DNA from: Emydura subglobosa
Taxonomy: Eukaryota; Chordata; Testudines; Chelidae
Assembly: GCA_007922225.1 (NCBI GenBank)
Contig: ML679959.1
Location: 20,050,913-20,114,912, forward strand
Direction: 5' to 3'
DNA: 64,000 bases
Part shown: positions 1 to 12,545 of the stretch, in pieces
How positions within the stretch are numbered: position 1 is the stretch's first letter
How the letters are laid out: each line of letters starts with the position of its first letter
The notes under the pieces: model-generated
Told to the model about the DNA's origin: nothing
What the model saw: only the letters and a program-made list of their open reading frames with translations
Database searches by the model: none
Position numbers and translations under genes: made by a program

Positions 1-934
1 GCTGGTTTGAATCTGGCCCAGGTTGGTAGTGATTGCCATCTGATATCTGTTCAGTGGCCCATGAAAGCTGAGCTGGTGGTCTGAGTATGGACCTATGTTA
101 CAAACAACTCTCACCTCACCTGACCTCTCCCCCTTTTCCAGCACACAATTTCCAGAATTGGCTGTTAGAAATAAAATGGTTTAGTCATAAAGTGAATCAT
201 CCTAATAACATTATGTTTTCATTAGATTTTGCAAACATGCAAACTCAGAAATTGCACAAGGATCTTTTTTCTTGGTTGCCCTTTTATTCCACAGAAAATA
301 AGGTAATTCTTCAAGTGTAGAAGAACTTATAAGACTGAAGCCAAATGCCAAGGCAATATTATCTACTGTGCTTGTATGGAAGCTGATCAGTTAATGTATC
401 ACACAAGCCCTTTAAAATTTATCAGATAACTACTGGAACTAAAATACCACTCCTCCTTCCCAAATCTGCAATACTTGGAAGATCCCTATGACCTTTAAAA
501 TACTGAGTATGCACAAAAATTTGCTCTTACCATTTTTCAAGTGAGATGTGGTTGTGCATATTTAAATACATGCAGATAGTGAGACTTGCTGGTGCCTATC
601 AAAGCAGCCATGCAGTTCCATTAGCATTGTAATTAAGGATGGTTGAACTGGTTTTGCTAAAATAATATCCTTAAGTTTGTTTCTTAGAATTGAACTGGAT
701 CATTTTTTAGGTCCTGTTTTGAAAGGATGAAGTCACTTTTTTTCTGGGTGCACCTTGCTGGATTTCAGCTGGAACCAGAAGATAAAAATAATGTGAAAAT
801 AGCTTTTTGGTGTATCACTGACATTCTTAGTACATAAGTCTGTTCCCATGAGAATTCAAACTCAGTTTTTCAGACACAATAGTTTAAGTTAAAAGCTGAG
901 CAGGAGAGGGAAGACTTTCAAAGGTATAAATGGA
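1..934. other. unique non-coding sequence
   Basis: AT-rich sequence without a recognisable gene, repeat or RNA. The only open frames are short and carry no recognisable domain. Confidence 0.5.
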
Positions 935-1010
935 AATTAGGCACCCAAATCTCATTGACTTTCAGTGGCGGTTGGGACCTACCTATCCTTTGTGCCTTTG
1001 AAAATGGCCT
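935..1010. repeat. palindromic MITE fragment ('aggcacc' family)
   Basis: Reads 'taggcacccaaatctcat' then 'tgcctttgaaaatggcc', the two arms of a short self-complementary repeat seen in better copies near 37.0 and 45.8 kb of this window. Non-coding. Likely a non-autonomous DNA transposon relic. Confidence 0.4.
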
Positions 1011-1329
1011 ACTAAAATGTTGATTCCAACTGAACTAAATTCCCAACCCCACCATTATTTGTAACTGTGTTTATTTTTAATATGAATACAGCAGACTCAC
1101 CCTGAAAGGGAAAAACGTTTCCTTATATTTTGGCTTGTAGCATCATTTATGCAATGCAACCCTAACGATAGTGATCCTACATTGAGAACCATGCAGTTAG
1201 ACCCCATGCACCTGCACAGATCCAATTGATTTTGTTGAGGCATTGATTTTGTATGGACATAGGAGTCCACCTGCAGATTTCTCAGTGCAGGATTGAGGCT
1301 TTACTTGGTACTTTGGACCAAGATATTGG

Positions 1330-1440
1330 GGCTGATTCTGCTCTCTCTTGCCCCAGTGAAAGTCAAGAATGTATTCATCTAAATCAATGGACTTACACTA
1401 GTGTATAGTTGATGTAAGTTGGATGAGAATCAGGAGTCTA
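1330..1440. repeat. palindromic MITE fragment ('gattctcatccaac' arms)
   Basis: Left arm 'gctgattctgctctctctt' and right arm 'gatgagaatcagga' are imperfect reverse complements around an axis near 'aatcaatggacttacacta'. This is a foldback repeat of the type common in turtles. No coding capacity. Confidence 0.45.
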
Positions 1441-1482
1441 CTAGATAGCCATTTTATATAATATCTGTCCTATTTTACAGTG

Positions 1483-1799
1483 CAATAGAACCTCAGAGTT
1501 AAGAACTGACCAGTCAACCACACACCTCATTTGGAACTGGAAGTACATGGTCAGACAGCAGCAAAGACAAAAATAAAAAGCAAATACAGTACAGTACTGA
1601 GTTAAATATAAATTATTTAAAAAATAAAGGGAAAGCAGCATTTTTCTTCTGCATAGCAAAGTTTCAAAACTGTATTAAGTTGATATTCAGTTGTGAACTT
1701 TTGAAAGAACAACCATGACATTTTGTTCAGAGTTATGAACATTTCAGAGTTATAAACAACCTCCATTCCTGAGGTGTTCGTGACTTTGAAGTTCTACTG
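1483..1799. mobile_element. pogo/Tigger-like MITE, about 317 bp
   Basis: Starts 'caatagaacctcagagtt' and ends 'tgactttgaagttctactg'. The ends are terminal inverted repeats of about 20 bp that agree at most positions. The element is flanked by TG on both sides, which may be a mutated TA target duplication. The interior is AT-rich and non-coding ('aaatacagtacagtactg', 'aaaaataaagggaaag'). I recognise it as a turtle MITE whose ends read like 'cagtagaacctcagagtta'. The superfamily (Tc1/mariner, pogo type) is inferred from TIR form only. Confidence 0.7.
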
Positions 1800-2232
1800 T
1801 GTTCCAGACAGTGTTGTATGGAAAACAGGAAGAAAAAAAGGGCAGTTTAACACAAGTTGTATTAAATGCCCTGTATAGTTCTGTTTCATTAGGACCTTTT
1901 TCTGTAAAAGATTTTTGACCCTTTTAAGTGAAAAATGTTATTGGTTTAGTGTAGGTGAATTTAAACTTGTTGTGTTAATGGTTATTCTCTAAATGGGTTG
2001 CTTATCTGACATACCTTTGTATGTTGTATAGATAATCTGAACATTCAGGAGACTTACTTGCAGCATTTTAAGAAATAAAATACAACAAAGTGCTAAAAAT
2101 ACCCCCAAATAAACCACCACACCATCATTAAATTTTAATAGCCTCCCTTTCACTTATGGCTTTTGTGACTCAGATTTTTTGCTTTAATTTCTAAACATTT
2201 TTTTTAGCCAACAAATTGGGTGATTCAGAAAG

Positions 2233-2303
2233 GGCCTGATCAAAAGCTACTGAAATCAATGGGAGTCTTTCCACTGACTTTAATGCACTTGGTATCAGGC
2301 CGA
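2233..2303. repeat. palindromic repeat ('gggcctgat')
   Basis: 'gggcctgatcaaaagctact' pairs imperfectly with 'actttaatgcacttggtatcaggcc' about an axis at 'ggagtctttcc'. It is a hairpin-forming short repeat that I know as abundant in turtle and crocodilian DNA. Confidence 0.55.
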
Positions 2304-3170
2304 GTTCTGCAAGGTGCTGAGCAATCTCAGCAAGGTGCTAGGCACCTGGTAAACTCGAGCATAGACACAGCTAATTTGTCAGGCACCGTCACGGGATGAA
2401 ACCAGTGTTGTCTTAGGTTGAATACCTAACAAGGTTTATAGGAGAAACAAAAGTAATTTGCTAGAGATTGGGACACTGCCTTATGTCAGTGAATCTCAAA
2501 TATAGGAATAGCATTTTTAGCATCTGTATTAGCACTGGTAGTGTGCAGGGAGGGAAAAGGTAGATATTGGGAGCATGCTCTTGTTGTGGGAAGGAGAAGC
2601 CATGATTTTTAACTTCTTTAAAGCTCTTTGTGCCTTATTAGTTCTAGAAGGTGCTGTCCATATTCATACAGAACTGAGAGAGTTCTTTAAGAAATGATAA
2701 TCCCATAAAACACACAAAAAAGCCATCTTCAAATAACATTAAAGGTCTGAAATCCACAAGGGAAAGTAACTCAGCGTTAAGGTGGAATCTCTGTTCTACC
2801 CCATTATACCTCAAAGGGAATTATTTTTTTTCCTTCAGAATTTAAGGTTGAGAAACAAGAGAGTCACTCAAAATCTCTTCTTATCCTGTTTAGTTGAGAG
2901 GAAAAGGTTGCCACTGTTTCATAGAGAGGTTGGAGAGGTGCACCACAGAGAATAGAATCTGTCAACAAAGGAGACTGTCCTGAATTTATTTGCCACCTGT
3001 CTGTTATTTGATCAGATTATTCAGTTTTGATGGGCTCCCTGTGGTGCCCTAGTTTTCTTATTAGCCTGCTGTCTACCATTTTGCTCTTCAGCCCTGCTCT
3101 TGAACTGACTGCTGTGTCTTTCCCTGTATTTGATACAAAATCGTAAGCACTCTCAGAAGAGACTTTTAAT
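2304..3170. other. unique non-coding sequence
   Basis: No recognisable repeat or gene. Several short frames only. Confidence 0.4.
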
Positions 3171-3831
3171 TTAGGATGTCAGTGGGACAGGAGGAGGGAA
3201 ATATAGAGGATTGAAAAGCTGCTGTATTTTCCACCCTCCAGGATGAAAACATGTTGTTTTGAAAAGAGCTGAAAATGGTCCAAGGAAAGGCTCATGGATA
3301 AAAATAATCCTTTCCCCGGGGTATCCATCTGAAACATTTTTATGGAGCCCTGTGGGATGAAACTCTTTCATTTCCCCTGTAGACTGAAATGTTTGAAGAG
3401 TAAACTTATGCCAGGTGGTCCAAGGCTGAAAAAAAACATATATGGTCTCAAAGTATCTGATGTTCAAAACTGATTCTTTCACAAGCTCTGTCATTGCAGT
3501 AACTAGAGACTGGGGAAAATACAGAGAATGCTGGAAATGCCTGATCTCCTGTTTGGAACTGCTTCAGCATTTTGGCAGGGAGAGTTTTCCTTTTTCATTC
3601 ACTCATAGACAACCAGAGAAGACTTGCTTACTGGAAGATGTGTTGCAAAAAAATCCTAACAAAAGCGAAGTTTCTGCTCTGCTTCTTCCAATGATGGGCT
3701 TGAATGTACTGCAGCATTCCTATCACGCACCCGAAGGTAGCCTCAGGCAGACAGACTCAAGGGCATTTTTAAAGCCAGGTACTGTCTTTTCCAGTGAAAA
3801 AATTAAATTGATGACTTTGAGAACTGGCTGA
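3171..3831. other. overlapping open frames on both strands, unrecognised
   Basis: A 107-codon frame on the minus strand (3494-3171) overlaps a 129-codon frame on the plus strand (3442-3831). Neither translation shows a motif I recognise, a signal peptide or a membrane segment. Neither has clear splice signals framing it. The stretch is less AT-rich than its surroundings and not obviously repetitive, so it may be a conserved non-coding element, an old decayed repeat or chance. I do not call a gene. Confidence 0.2.
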
Positions 3832-6800
3832 AAAAGAGAGAGCAAAGAAGCAGAGTTTGGGGCCTGATCAAACTCTACTGTGGAAAATTCCACAAGACCA
3901 GAAATGTCTGTTGGAAATTCTGCGGGGTTCCTGGAAATTCTGGAGAGCTCAAGTTTCCACAAGGAAACCAGGCTTCAAGTATGTAGTGCAACAGTTGCCT
4001 TGTGGCCTCCCTGGTCTATCCCCCATCCTCTCTGGGAGCATGACTCACAGGAATGCTCTTCTCCTCCAATCTACATTCCATTTTCTACCCCACCAAGTAA
4101 CAGGGGGAGCAGCAAAACATAGCCATCAAAAGCATTGAGTTCTATTAGCACCATTGTATGTTATTTCTGTGGGGTATTTGGACTATCACTTGTGTTTACG
4201 ACAATGTTTTCAAATTCCGAAAGGCTCATCAGTGTTACCATGGATGATTCATCCACAAATTTGTGCTGGACACACATTGTTTGCAGGTACCTATTTGTCA
4301 GTCTCCTGTTCAAAACATCTGTCATCCAGTCAAAGAGGAGAAACAATACCATGTGACTTAGATGATTAAACTCACACCATGAAGAAACGATTTACAAATC
4401 ATCAAAGCAAACTGTTACTGAATAACCTTGGATGGAAAAGGATGTTTTTATTCCAAACTAAATAGAAAATAATGAACATATTAATGGAAAATCAGGGTTG
4501 CTTTATGACTGATTCAGTAACTATAGCAGGCTGAATTTGTGACAAATTTGTTATGCTATTCATAACACGCATTATTCCTAAGGACTAATTTGACCAAATC
4601 TAAATAATAATTTTAAATGTATATATTAACACAAATTAGAGCGTGTGTGTGTGGAGTATAGTATATATTATATTTTGCACAGTTCTGTTGAGTTCTTAAT
4701 ACATTAAAATGGTTAGTGACATAATTAATTATAATGGAATATTTGTGGTTCTCTTTGTTTTATTAGAAATTTCAGATTTATTTTCTGGGAAGATAAAACT
4801 GAGTATTACTACCCAGTAGATGTATGGTTATTTTATCGTAATGCAGGTTCAATTATGTAGATAATCTGGATGGACTTAAATTTTAGCTTAGGGATATCCC
4901 TTTGATTGTAATGGGTTGCCTGTTTATCTGTCTTTAAAAATGGGATTAGCTAGCTGTGCAGCTCAACACAGTGTTGTATTGTCACTGCTGTACCCAATTG
5001 TTATTGAATCAGATAAACTATGATTAATATAAATCCATACTGATGAAAACATCATGTTTTGACTTATCACACTCATGTTAAATCTCCTCTTTCATTCAAT
5101 TTACTTATACAATGCACTTACTTTCCGGATCCTACACCATAGGATTTACTTTGCATCTTTCCATTTGTAATGCTAGTTAAAGTGCATGGGGATTTTTGCA
5201 TGGACTGAAGGAGCAGGTTGTATTGTTAAGAGAGTGCTACTGTCTCTTAATGATGGTTACACACCAAATGACTGGAAAAGTTAAGATTTCTACACTGTTT
5301 TTGAAACTGTTTTTTTGGCTTTAGGGAAAAGATGTTAATTGTTGCTTTGTCTAATTAATCAAAATAAGTGACAAAATTATATGAAGCATCTTCATAGTTA
5401 GATCTGAACACTTAATACTTGATGTAATCATAGAATGGGATGGAAAATGTCTTCTTAATGTCATAGTTGTCATTTTATGGGTTTGTTCGATTAGACTTCT
5501 TTGTATAGCTGCTGAAAATACCTGTAGTTTCAAAGGAGAAAAAAATGGAGGCAGTTTAAATGTTTAGTGATTATTACTATGGATGTTTTGCCTGATTTCA
5601 AACCCACTTATACATGATGGTTTTGAAAGTTGGGTTTAAACATTATTGGAAAGGAACAGAGAAGTAAAGAGAAATGAAAAACAAAATCAAGTGTATATGC
5701 AATACTTAAGGCATTTATGTGTGCCAAGCGATTCTGATATTTTTTTTCTATCCCTAATATATAGCACTGGCTTCCCTTTAGCTAGAACCTAATTTTTTAA
5801 AGTAAATTTATCTTTTGGGAAGAGAAATGGATGAGAGAGGGACATGGATTTAAATTACAGGGTAAACAAGGTTTGTTTTTTTGTGCTTGAATTAGTTTTG
5901 CAAATCTAAAAGTTATTTCAGCAGTTTTGCAAAAGGTCATCCTGTATGATCTAAGGCTCAAAGGGCCACATTTTCCAATAGGTTGTCTCAATTTGTGGCA
6001 AGTACAACTTGTGCCCATCTGCTGGGCCTATAATCAAATACAGTTGTCAATCTGAGTACTTGTGCCTTTCATGATTTGATTTTCAGGCTAGTTGGGTGGC
6101 TAGAGGCACAACTGTTCAGCTAACAAGATTATCATATCTGTTTAACTAATGCATGGCAAACATCAGCAGTTAAATTGGGAATCTTACTGCTGAGTGTATT
6201 AAAAGATTATAAAGTAACCTTTGCACTGACCAACGGACCTTATAAAGCATAATTTATTTATACAAGTTAGCTTTCACTAAAAGAAGAAACGCCTATGTAG
6301 ACTAAAATCTAAAAATGATTATTGCATTGCCATGTGATTAGAAAAAATATGTAAAATGTATTAAAACTTTAAAAACAGAAAAATAAATAAATCAAAATGC
6401 TTTAATTTGAAGAACTGGGAACTCTTAAGATCAGCTTCTCCAACATCTTAGTTAAGTAATATAATTTACCATGGAAGAGAGGTGATATAAAGTAGCAGCC
6501 TAACGCCATGGAGTTGGACATTGGTACTACCACAGAATCTGAGTCTTTGACATCTAAATTCCACTCTGGGCCCATTGCAGATGCAGGCACAGTCTGTGAA
6601 ATTTGGATTTGCATCTCTTGCCTTCCCCAAAGTTGGGGTGATGAACAGGTGATTGGATTGAGTGTTCTTGTTCTGATCAATCCCGTGCCATTCCCCTTTT
6701 CATATATATAGCTTTTATGGAGTCCACCACTGCCCATTATTCTTTTCCAAGAACCCCATCAAATTACCCTACTTTTGTGTTAAACTGTTTTTCTTTTTAT

Positions 6801-7760
6801 TACCTTGGTTGGACTCAAAATCTGAAGAGAAACTTCTTTTGAACTGAGTGTTTTAAGGCAGTCTGTATCCGGGGTTCTAAACTTCTCCTTCAGCATTGAT
6901 TTCCCAATATAGTTAATGATATTTAATAGTTATAGGCCCTATCCTGCAAAATGCTGATCATGCTACTTCCTGTTGATTTAATTAGGAATTGAGAAGTCAC
7001 TAATTCACACACGGCATTCAGCAGCTTGCTAGATCTGGGTTTTATTTAATAACTTCATGTAATGGGATTTACAAACTCCATACTGAGCATAAGCAGAAGG
7101 GAAAGGAGAGTTTTCCCTGCTTACAAGGAATCAGGCTTACCATACCCCTATACACCTGCCAGACCTGCCAGTCATGAAGGCATGCACCCACAGCTGTGAC
7201 CAAAACACAAAACAAAACCAAGCTATAAAGGAGGGAGTCAGAAAGGCCTGGTTTAACATAAGGGCAACAACCCCATGCCAGGGTGCCTCTAAGAAACTGG
7301 CAAGGAAACAAAAGAAAGCTGCAAGCCCTGGATTTTAAGGAGTGATATACTCAGTTTAGGTTAAACTATGGACTGGTCTCATTGTAGGCAAATTGAAGGG
7401 AACCAGTTAAGAGAATGCTGGGATGCCTAGAAAGATTGCACCAAAAACAGTTGATACTTCCACTTCTAACTCCACAGCAGACCAGTTTTTCCTCTGGATT
7501 CTGAGCCCATTCCAAACATTGACTATAATGCTGTCCCCACAGATAAATTCAGCTCACTTTAACATTTTTGCCACCTACTCTTTCCGGTCGTAGGAGAAAG
7601 ACACTCCTTATTAGAAGTGGAAAATGCTTCAGATGTTGTTTCAAAGATCTCAAGACAGATATCCTACCCTGGTAATTTGCAGCTTCCTTTTATAATATAG
7701 CTTCCTTATCCCTCACTCTGTTGATTTTCCATGGGTTTTTATTTACTACTAATATCATTA
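3832..7760. other. mostly unique AT-rich sequence
   Basis: No gene or RNA seen. Near 6930-6990 'ggccctatcctgcaaaatgc' looks like half of a 'tgcaaagacttaagca'-type palindromic repeat. The part at 6400-6740 is slightly less AT-rich, with frames open on both strands (111 and 67 codons) that carry no domain I recognise. Confidence 0.4.
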
Positions 7761-8625
7761 ACATAAAAATGGCCATACTGGGCAGACCAGTGGTCGATCC
7801 AGCCCAGTGTCCTGTCTTCTGACAGTGGCCAATGCCAGATGCTTCCAAAGGAATTAACAGAACAGGACAATCATCAAATGATCCATTCCTTGTTGTCCAG
7901 TCCCAGCATCTGACAGTTAGAGCTTGGGGTGCCCAGAGCGTGGGGTTACATCCCTGACCATCTTGGCTAATTGCCATTGGTAGACATATCCTCCATGAAT
8001 TTATCTAATTCTTTTTTGAACCCCATTATATTTTTGGCCTTCACAAGATCCCCTGGCAATGAATTTCACAGGTTGGCTGTGTGTTTTATGAAGAAGTACC
8101 TCCTTTTGTTTGTTTTAAATCTGCTGCCTATTAATTTCATTGGGTGACTCCTGGTTCTTATGTTATGTGAAGGAATAAATAACACTTCTTTATTTACTTT
8201 CTCCACACCATCATGATTTTGTAGATTTCTATCATATCTCCCTTAGTCTTCTCTTTTCCCAGCTGATCTATCCCAGTCTTTTTACTCTTTCCTCATATTA
8301 AAACTCTTCCATTCCCTTAATCATTTTTGTTGCCCTTCTCTGTACCTTTTCTATTTCTAATATATCTTTGTTGAGATGGGGCAACCAGAACTGCATACAG
8401 CATTCAAGATGTGGGTGCACCATGGATTTATATGGTGGTATTCTGATATTTAGTGTCTATCTCTTTGCTAATGGCTTCTAACATTCTGTGGGCTTTTTTG
8501 ACTGCTACAGCACATTGAGTGGGTATTTTCAGAGAACCATCCACAATGACTCCAAGATCTCTTTTTTGAGTGGGAATAGCTAATTTAGACTCCACTGTTT
8601 TGTATGTTTGTATCATTTATTTTCA
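7761..8625 (-). mobile_element. CR1 LINE, 3' end with partial ORF2
   Basis: The left edge reads 'catactgggcagaccagtgg', the complement of a familiar turtle CR1 3' UTR, so the element runs right to left. In the minus frame ending at 8428 the translation contains 'KRDLGVIVDGSLK' followed by 'QCAVAVKKAHRML', matching the conserved C-terminal part of CR1 reverse transcriptase (the 'DLGV-VD-L' block). The copy is 5' truncated, as is usual for LINEs, and carries stops and frameshifts. Its upstream boundary near 8625 is where similarity to the family fades, so it is approximate. Confidence 0.85.
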
Positions 8626-9220
8626 TACAATTGAAGAAAACCATTCCTTGATGGGAAAGCACAAGTTCTCACAATTAAATAATGGCCCCCTTCCTGTATC
8701 TGATTTTTCTCATCGTCTCAGACTCCCTAGGTTGGGTTCCTGACTGAGGTCTGCTGGAGTTGTTTTCAGCTTAGTTTTTATATACTCTGTCTTTTTTTTT
8801 TTTTAACTCTTCCATCAAAGATGATTTCTTTAAAAATTGTCAAGGTGTAAGTGTCTGGATGAAAGGTGAGTTGATCACCCACAATGAACTGGTTTGATGT
8901 TGAAGTAAATACACAGAACAAGCCTCATTTAAAGTTCAATTTGATTTTTGTTTTTCATCAGAGTTCTTCGTAGCTTTTTACTGATTTTCATGCTGTGGAA
9001 AACTTCAGCTCACTTTGCAGACTCTGTCTGTGTCTATCATGGTCCCCAGTAGCTAGAACTGTCTGAAAAGGGGGAATTTCTTTCTGTAAAGTCTTTCATG
9101 TTTTTAAGAGAAAAAGTTTTGTCCTGAAGCAGAATGAAATATCAATAATGCCAAAATTTGTGTGGAAAGGGATTTAAAGAACAAATTCATTTGAGAACTG
9201 AAATGGAGTTTTTTAGCTTC
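8626..9220. other. non-coding sequence with poly-T tract
   Basis: T run at 8792-8804. Otherwise no recognisable feature. Confidence 0.4.
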
Positions 9221-9324
9221 TCAGCTGCCCTCCAGCTCAGCTTCCTGAGAGGCAAAAACCCTGGCTTCTCTACCCCCCTGCCAACTCTCAGATCCAGGCC
9301 CTTGTGTTCTGCCCAGACACCTAA

Positions 9325-9885
9325 TTGCGGGACTTAATACCATCTGTGGAGGGCGAGGACCCCCAGTGGGCCAGCCTCTACTCCATCCTGACCCCGCAGC
9401 CCATGGGGGACATCTGTTGGCGGCTCCTTCACGGAGCCATGAGCACGGGCATGTACGTAGCACTGTTCACCCCTCACCCTGACACCTGCCCCTTTTGCGG
9501 CACAAGGGAGACCTTGGGGCACATCTATCTGGAGTGCGCCAGGTTGCAGTCCCTGTTCCAGCTCCTCCAGAACTGCCTGCATTTTTCCCCACACTTGTTT
9601 TTATATGCACACCCGATCCGTGGTCCCACAAAGTCGCGGGACCTCCTTGTCAACCTCCTCCTCGCCCTGGCCAAAGTGGCCATCTATAACACCAGGGAGA
9701 GGAGGTGGGGGGGGGGGCACTCTGCGACTGTGGGACTTATTTCCGTTCCTCTGTCCACTCACATCCCGGCAGAGTTCCTCTGGGCAGCGTCCGCTGGCTC
9801 CCTTGACACCTTCCGGGAGCAGTGGACACTGTCCGGGGTTCTCTGCTCGGTGTCCTGTTCTGGTTCCTTCCATTTGACCCTTTGA
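9325..9885 (+). pseudogene. Tx1/L1-like LINE ORF2, C-terminal zinc-finger end
   Basis: The translation is the extreme C-terminus of a non-LTR retrotransposon polyprotein. It contains a CX2CX7HX4C zinc-binding motif (CPFCGTRETLGHIYLEC, about residues 55-71), then 'LLVNLLLALAKVAIYNTRER', 'AEFLWAAS' and 'FREQWTLSGVLCSVS'. This is the reverse-transcriptase zinc-binding region that follows the RT domain. An 11-G run (9707-9717) appears to have shifted the frame. Just after it another frame gives 'CDCGTYFRSSVHSH', which fits the expected family sequence, before the first frame resumes near 9767. This suggests two compensating indels. RT and endonuclease parts are missing. The block is far more GC-rich than its flanks, as expected for a young or GC-biased LINE. 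The assignment to the Tx1/L1 group is from memory of turtle proteins with the same ending. It is a dead 5'-truncated copy, not a host gene. Confidence 0.65.
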
Positions 9886-9959
9886 CCCTCACGCCCCTTC
9901 CTGTTTTTTCATTAGCTGTCCTGCGAAATCAGTTGAGTCCTGGGTCCAGTGGCTCTTCC
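9886..9959 (+). other. probable 3' UTR of the Tx1/L1-like LINE
   Basis: The ORF stops at 9885 and is followed by GC-rich sequence 'ccctcacgccccttcctg'. No poly-A tail is visible, so the 3' end of the element is not defined. Confidence 0.3.
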
Positions 9960-10275
9960 CCCTTAGGCTCGAGGAGGGACCTTTAGCCTGTGGAACTCAA
10001 ATAGTAACTCCCAGATCCAGGAGCCAGAGAGGTGCTACCTGGTCCTTGGAGCTGGGGGAAGGCAACTGGTGCTCTACCTCTCTGTCCCTCCAGAGCTGGA
10101 AGGGAGGCAGGGAAGTAGAGTGCCTAGACGTATACAAGTTAAATACGGAGCCAGCTGGCCTGGGAGTTTGGAAGGCCTGTGCATCACAGCTCAGGACAGC
10201 CCAATGGCAGGACTGCTCCAGAGCCAGTCCCAGATTCTGGGACTCTGTTTTGTTCGAAAATTCCCAACCAGCTCT
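9960..10275. repeat. GC-rich interior of a '-ccagctct' ended MITE
   Basis: Ends with 'cgaaaattcccaaccagctct', resembling the terminal sequence of the 'agagctggtc' MITE family found elsewhere in the window (12495, 16660, 18287-18631). The interior ('tctctgtccctccagagctgg', 'acagctcaggacagcccaat') reads like known turtle repeat filler. The left end is not clear. Confidence 0.4.
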
Positions 10276-11159
10276 ATTTACGAAGCTTAGGTAATGTTTA
10301 GAAAATGTTTTCAGATCTTTGGATGAAAAATGTTTATATAAGTGATGATAATTTATTTTTAATACACATAGTTGGTACATGAAATGTAAAATAGTATTAG
10401 TTTTGTTCCCAGTTATTTTCTAAGCTGATTGATGAAACAGCTATTGATTGTCTGAGCCCTGGCTTCTTGTATATGAAAAGATAAGCTAAGGTATAGTCAA
10501 ATCATTTGGACTGTTTGGGTAGTGCATGATGGAATTTGCAGGAACTTTATCCTCTGAATTTAAGTTATGTTAGCATTATGTATGCAGTGAAACACAAAGT
10601 TTGGGCTTGCGTTTTGGCACTAATCTAGGCCATATGTTTATATTCAACAGTTTTCCATGTCTCAGTCCAAACCTGGAGAAGTAGCCCTTTCTCTTCAATT
10701 TGAATGAGCTGAAGTTGGTTTACTAAATCTTGATTTTGTTTGAGCCACTTTTTGAGTGAAATGAATCAACAGAGTATCAGCCTTCTGTATCTGTCAGTAC
10801 TGTGAGCCAAATTTTCACCTGGCCTTCACAAGTGTTCCTGCAAAATGTAGAGGTGAAACCATTTGACCATACATCCAGGCATGCACATAAATTGGAAAGT
10901 TAGCCACTTGGTTCCTGGATTTGTCTGTAAATGTGGAATTGTGCACATACAAACAGATGCAGCTGGATTTTTGAGACTAGTTTAAAAATGAACCCAGTTT
11001 GAAGAAATTTAGGAAACAAAATCAGGCTCTTGGCAAACTCTGATTATTAAAAATTCTGTTTCACTTTTCACACAAATTAGGGATAGTAGGTCTCATGTTT
11101 TGGCCAAGATCTAGTTTGAATAATTGCATTCTGCCTACATATAATTTAAACTGGAAATA
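10276..11159. other. unique non-coding sequence
   Basis: AT-rich. No recognisable feature. Confidence 0.4.
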
Positions 11160-11370
11160 GTGGGCCAAATTCACTGCTGAATAACTCCACTGACTTCAGT
11201 TGAATTATAGCAGCAGGAACATGTCCTCTTACGTTTTGTTTCCTGACTTAAATTATTGTTATTGTACTATGATATGGGTCTTGTGGGCACTTTACAAATT
11301 TACAACACCCCTCCCGGCAGACTTTGCATTATGGAATAACTCAGGGATGAATCCAGCCCCCAGTTTGTAA
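11160..11370. repeat. split palindromic repeat ('gggccaaattca')
   Basis: Left arm 'gggccaaattcactgctgaataactccactgac' and right arm 'aataactcagggatgaatccagcccc' belong to one foldback family ('gggccaaattcatccctg...'), but about 120 bp of unrelated sequence separates them. The middle contains 'ttattgttattgtacta'. This suggests an insertion into the hairpin, or two half copies. Confidence 0.4.
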
Positions 11371-12317
11371 AGCAGCATAGGTTCTTTCAGGATGAAAGAT
11401 ACTGAATACATTTGAGACAATATTCTTAATATTAATGTAGACAGGTGCATATTTATAGTCTAGTCTGATGTACTCATTTTATATCAATTAATGAAATTTG
11501 AGGAAGTCTAATGTCAAATGTTTAAAAAACAATTTCATTTCTACTTGGAATTATTGTAAGATGGTAGAAGTCAGAGGAACAATGATTTTGAGTTTATATC
11601 TCTGGAAATACTAGACTTAAATTACCCTACAGGTAATCTAATTGGGTCAGAAGTCCTGCCTTAACTTTCTTTAATGGAAAACTTCATAATTAAAAAGAGC
11701 TTTAAAACTTATTTACAATTCAGTCATAACTATGATGAAAGCTGGACTTGGGAGTAATATCTTTTTGATTAAATTTCTGGCACCAAATGCGTGTTCTTAA
11801 TTTCAGAATCCATTTCACAGAGGGTTGACTAGACTTTGTTAATGACAGGAAGAATCTGAATTTTCATTCATCTAAGTGTCATTTCAGTTATTTAAAATTA
11901 GAGTATACCATCCCACCTCCAAAATAATTCCCAACAAGTTTGATTTTCTTAGGCAAAATTTTTTCAGGGCCAAATGTGTACTTTGGCAGTTGAAAAGGGC
12001 TTGCGTAGACAGTGACATCAAATGACCAGTTAGCATACTTCTTCTTCATATTTGTTCAATCCACGATGTGGAGAAGATTTATAATATCTATTCCCCATAT
12101 TTCATTCCTATGACCATGCTTTGTTCCATTTTGCCCCCTATGTACAGAAACCTTTCATCATTCTAGTTTGTGAATCCAAAGACTCATTTCTTTCATTTGC
12201 CCCAAGAACTAAACTAACAATATTTTTAAAAGTTAAGAGAACCTTCTGTGGATTTCCTGGTGTGCCTTATCTTTTCTGGGTGTGGGTTTTACATGACAGT
12301 GTCTTCATTATTTTTGT
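11371..12317. other. unique non-coding sequence
   Basis: AT-rich with no recognisable gene or repeat. Confidence 0.4.
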
Positions 12318-12368
12318 CTTGTACAGCACCAAGTATATTGGGAGCTCTTAAATAATAAATAATAAATG
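12318..12368 (-). repeat. MIR-like SINE tail fragment
   Basis: 'cttgtacagcaccaagtatattgg' followed by 'aataataaataataaatga' is the reverse complement of the tail of the repeat seen in plus orientation at 54195-54345 and 16900-17030 ('gctaggcactgtacat'). Confidence 0.5.
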
Positions 12369-12494
12369 AATCGCTTGTGATGGTGTGGGGAAGAGGAGGC
12401 ATGGACAGCTGTTCTCCAGAAAGTAGGGGATACCACCCCCATGTGAAATCCAGTTTTGATCCTGCACCCTTTGAAGTCACTTGCTAAATTCTAG

Positions 12495-12545
12495 AGCTGG
12501 TCATAGTTTTTTCATATTTTTGATGAAACATAAATATTTATGGCC
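12495..12545. repeat. end of an 'agagctggtc' MITE
   Basis: 'ctagagctggtcatagttttttcatatttttgatgaaac' matches the terminal part of the AT-rich foldback MITE family also at 18287-18631. Only one end is seen. Confidence 0.45.
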
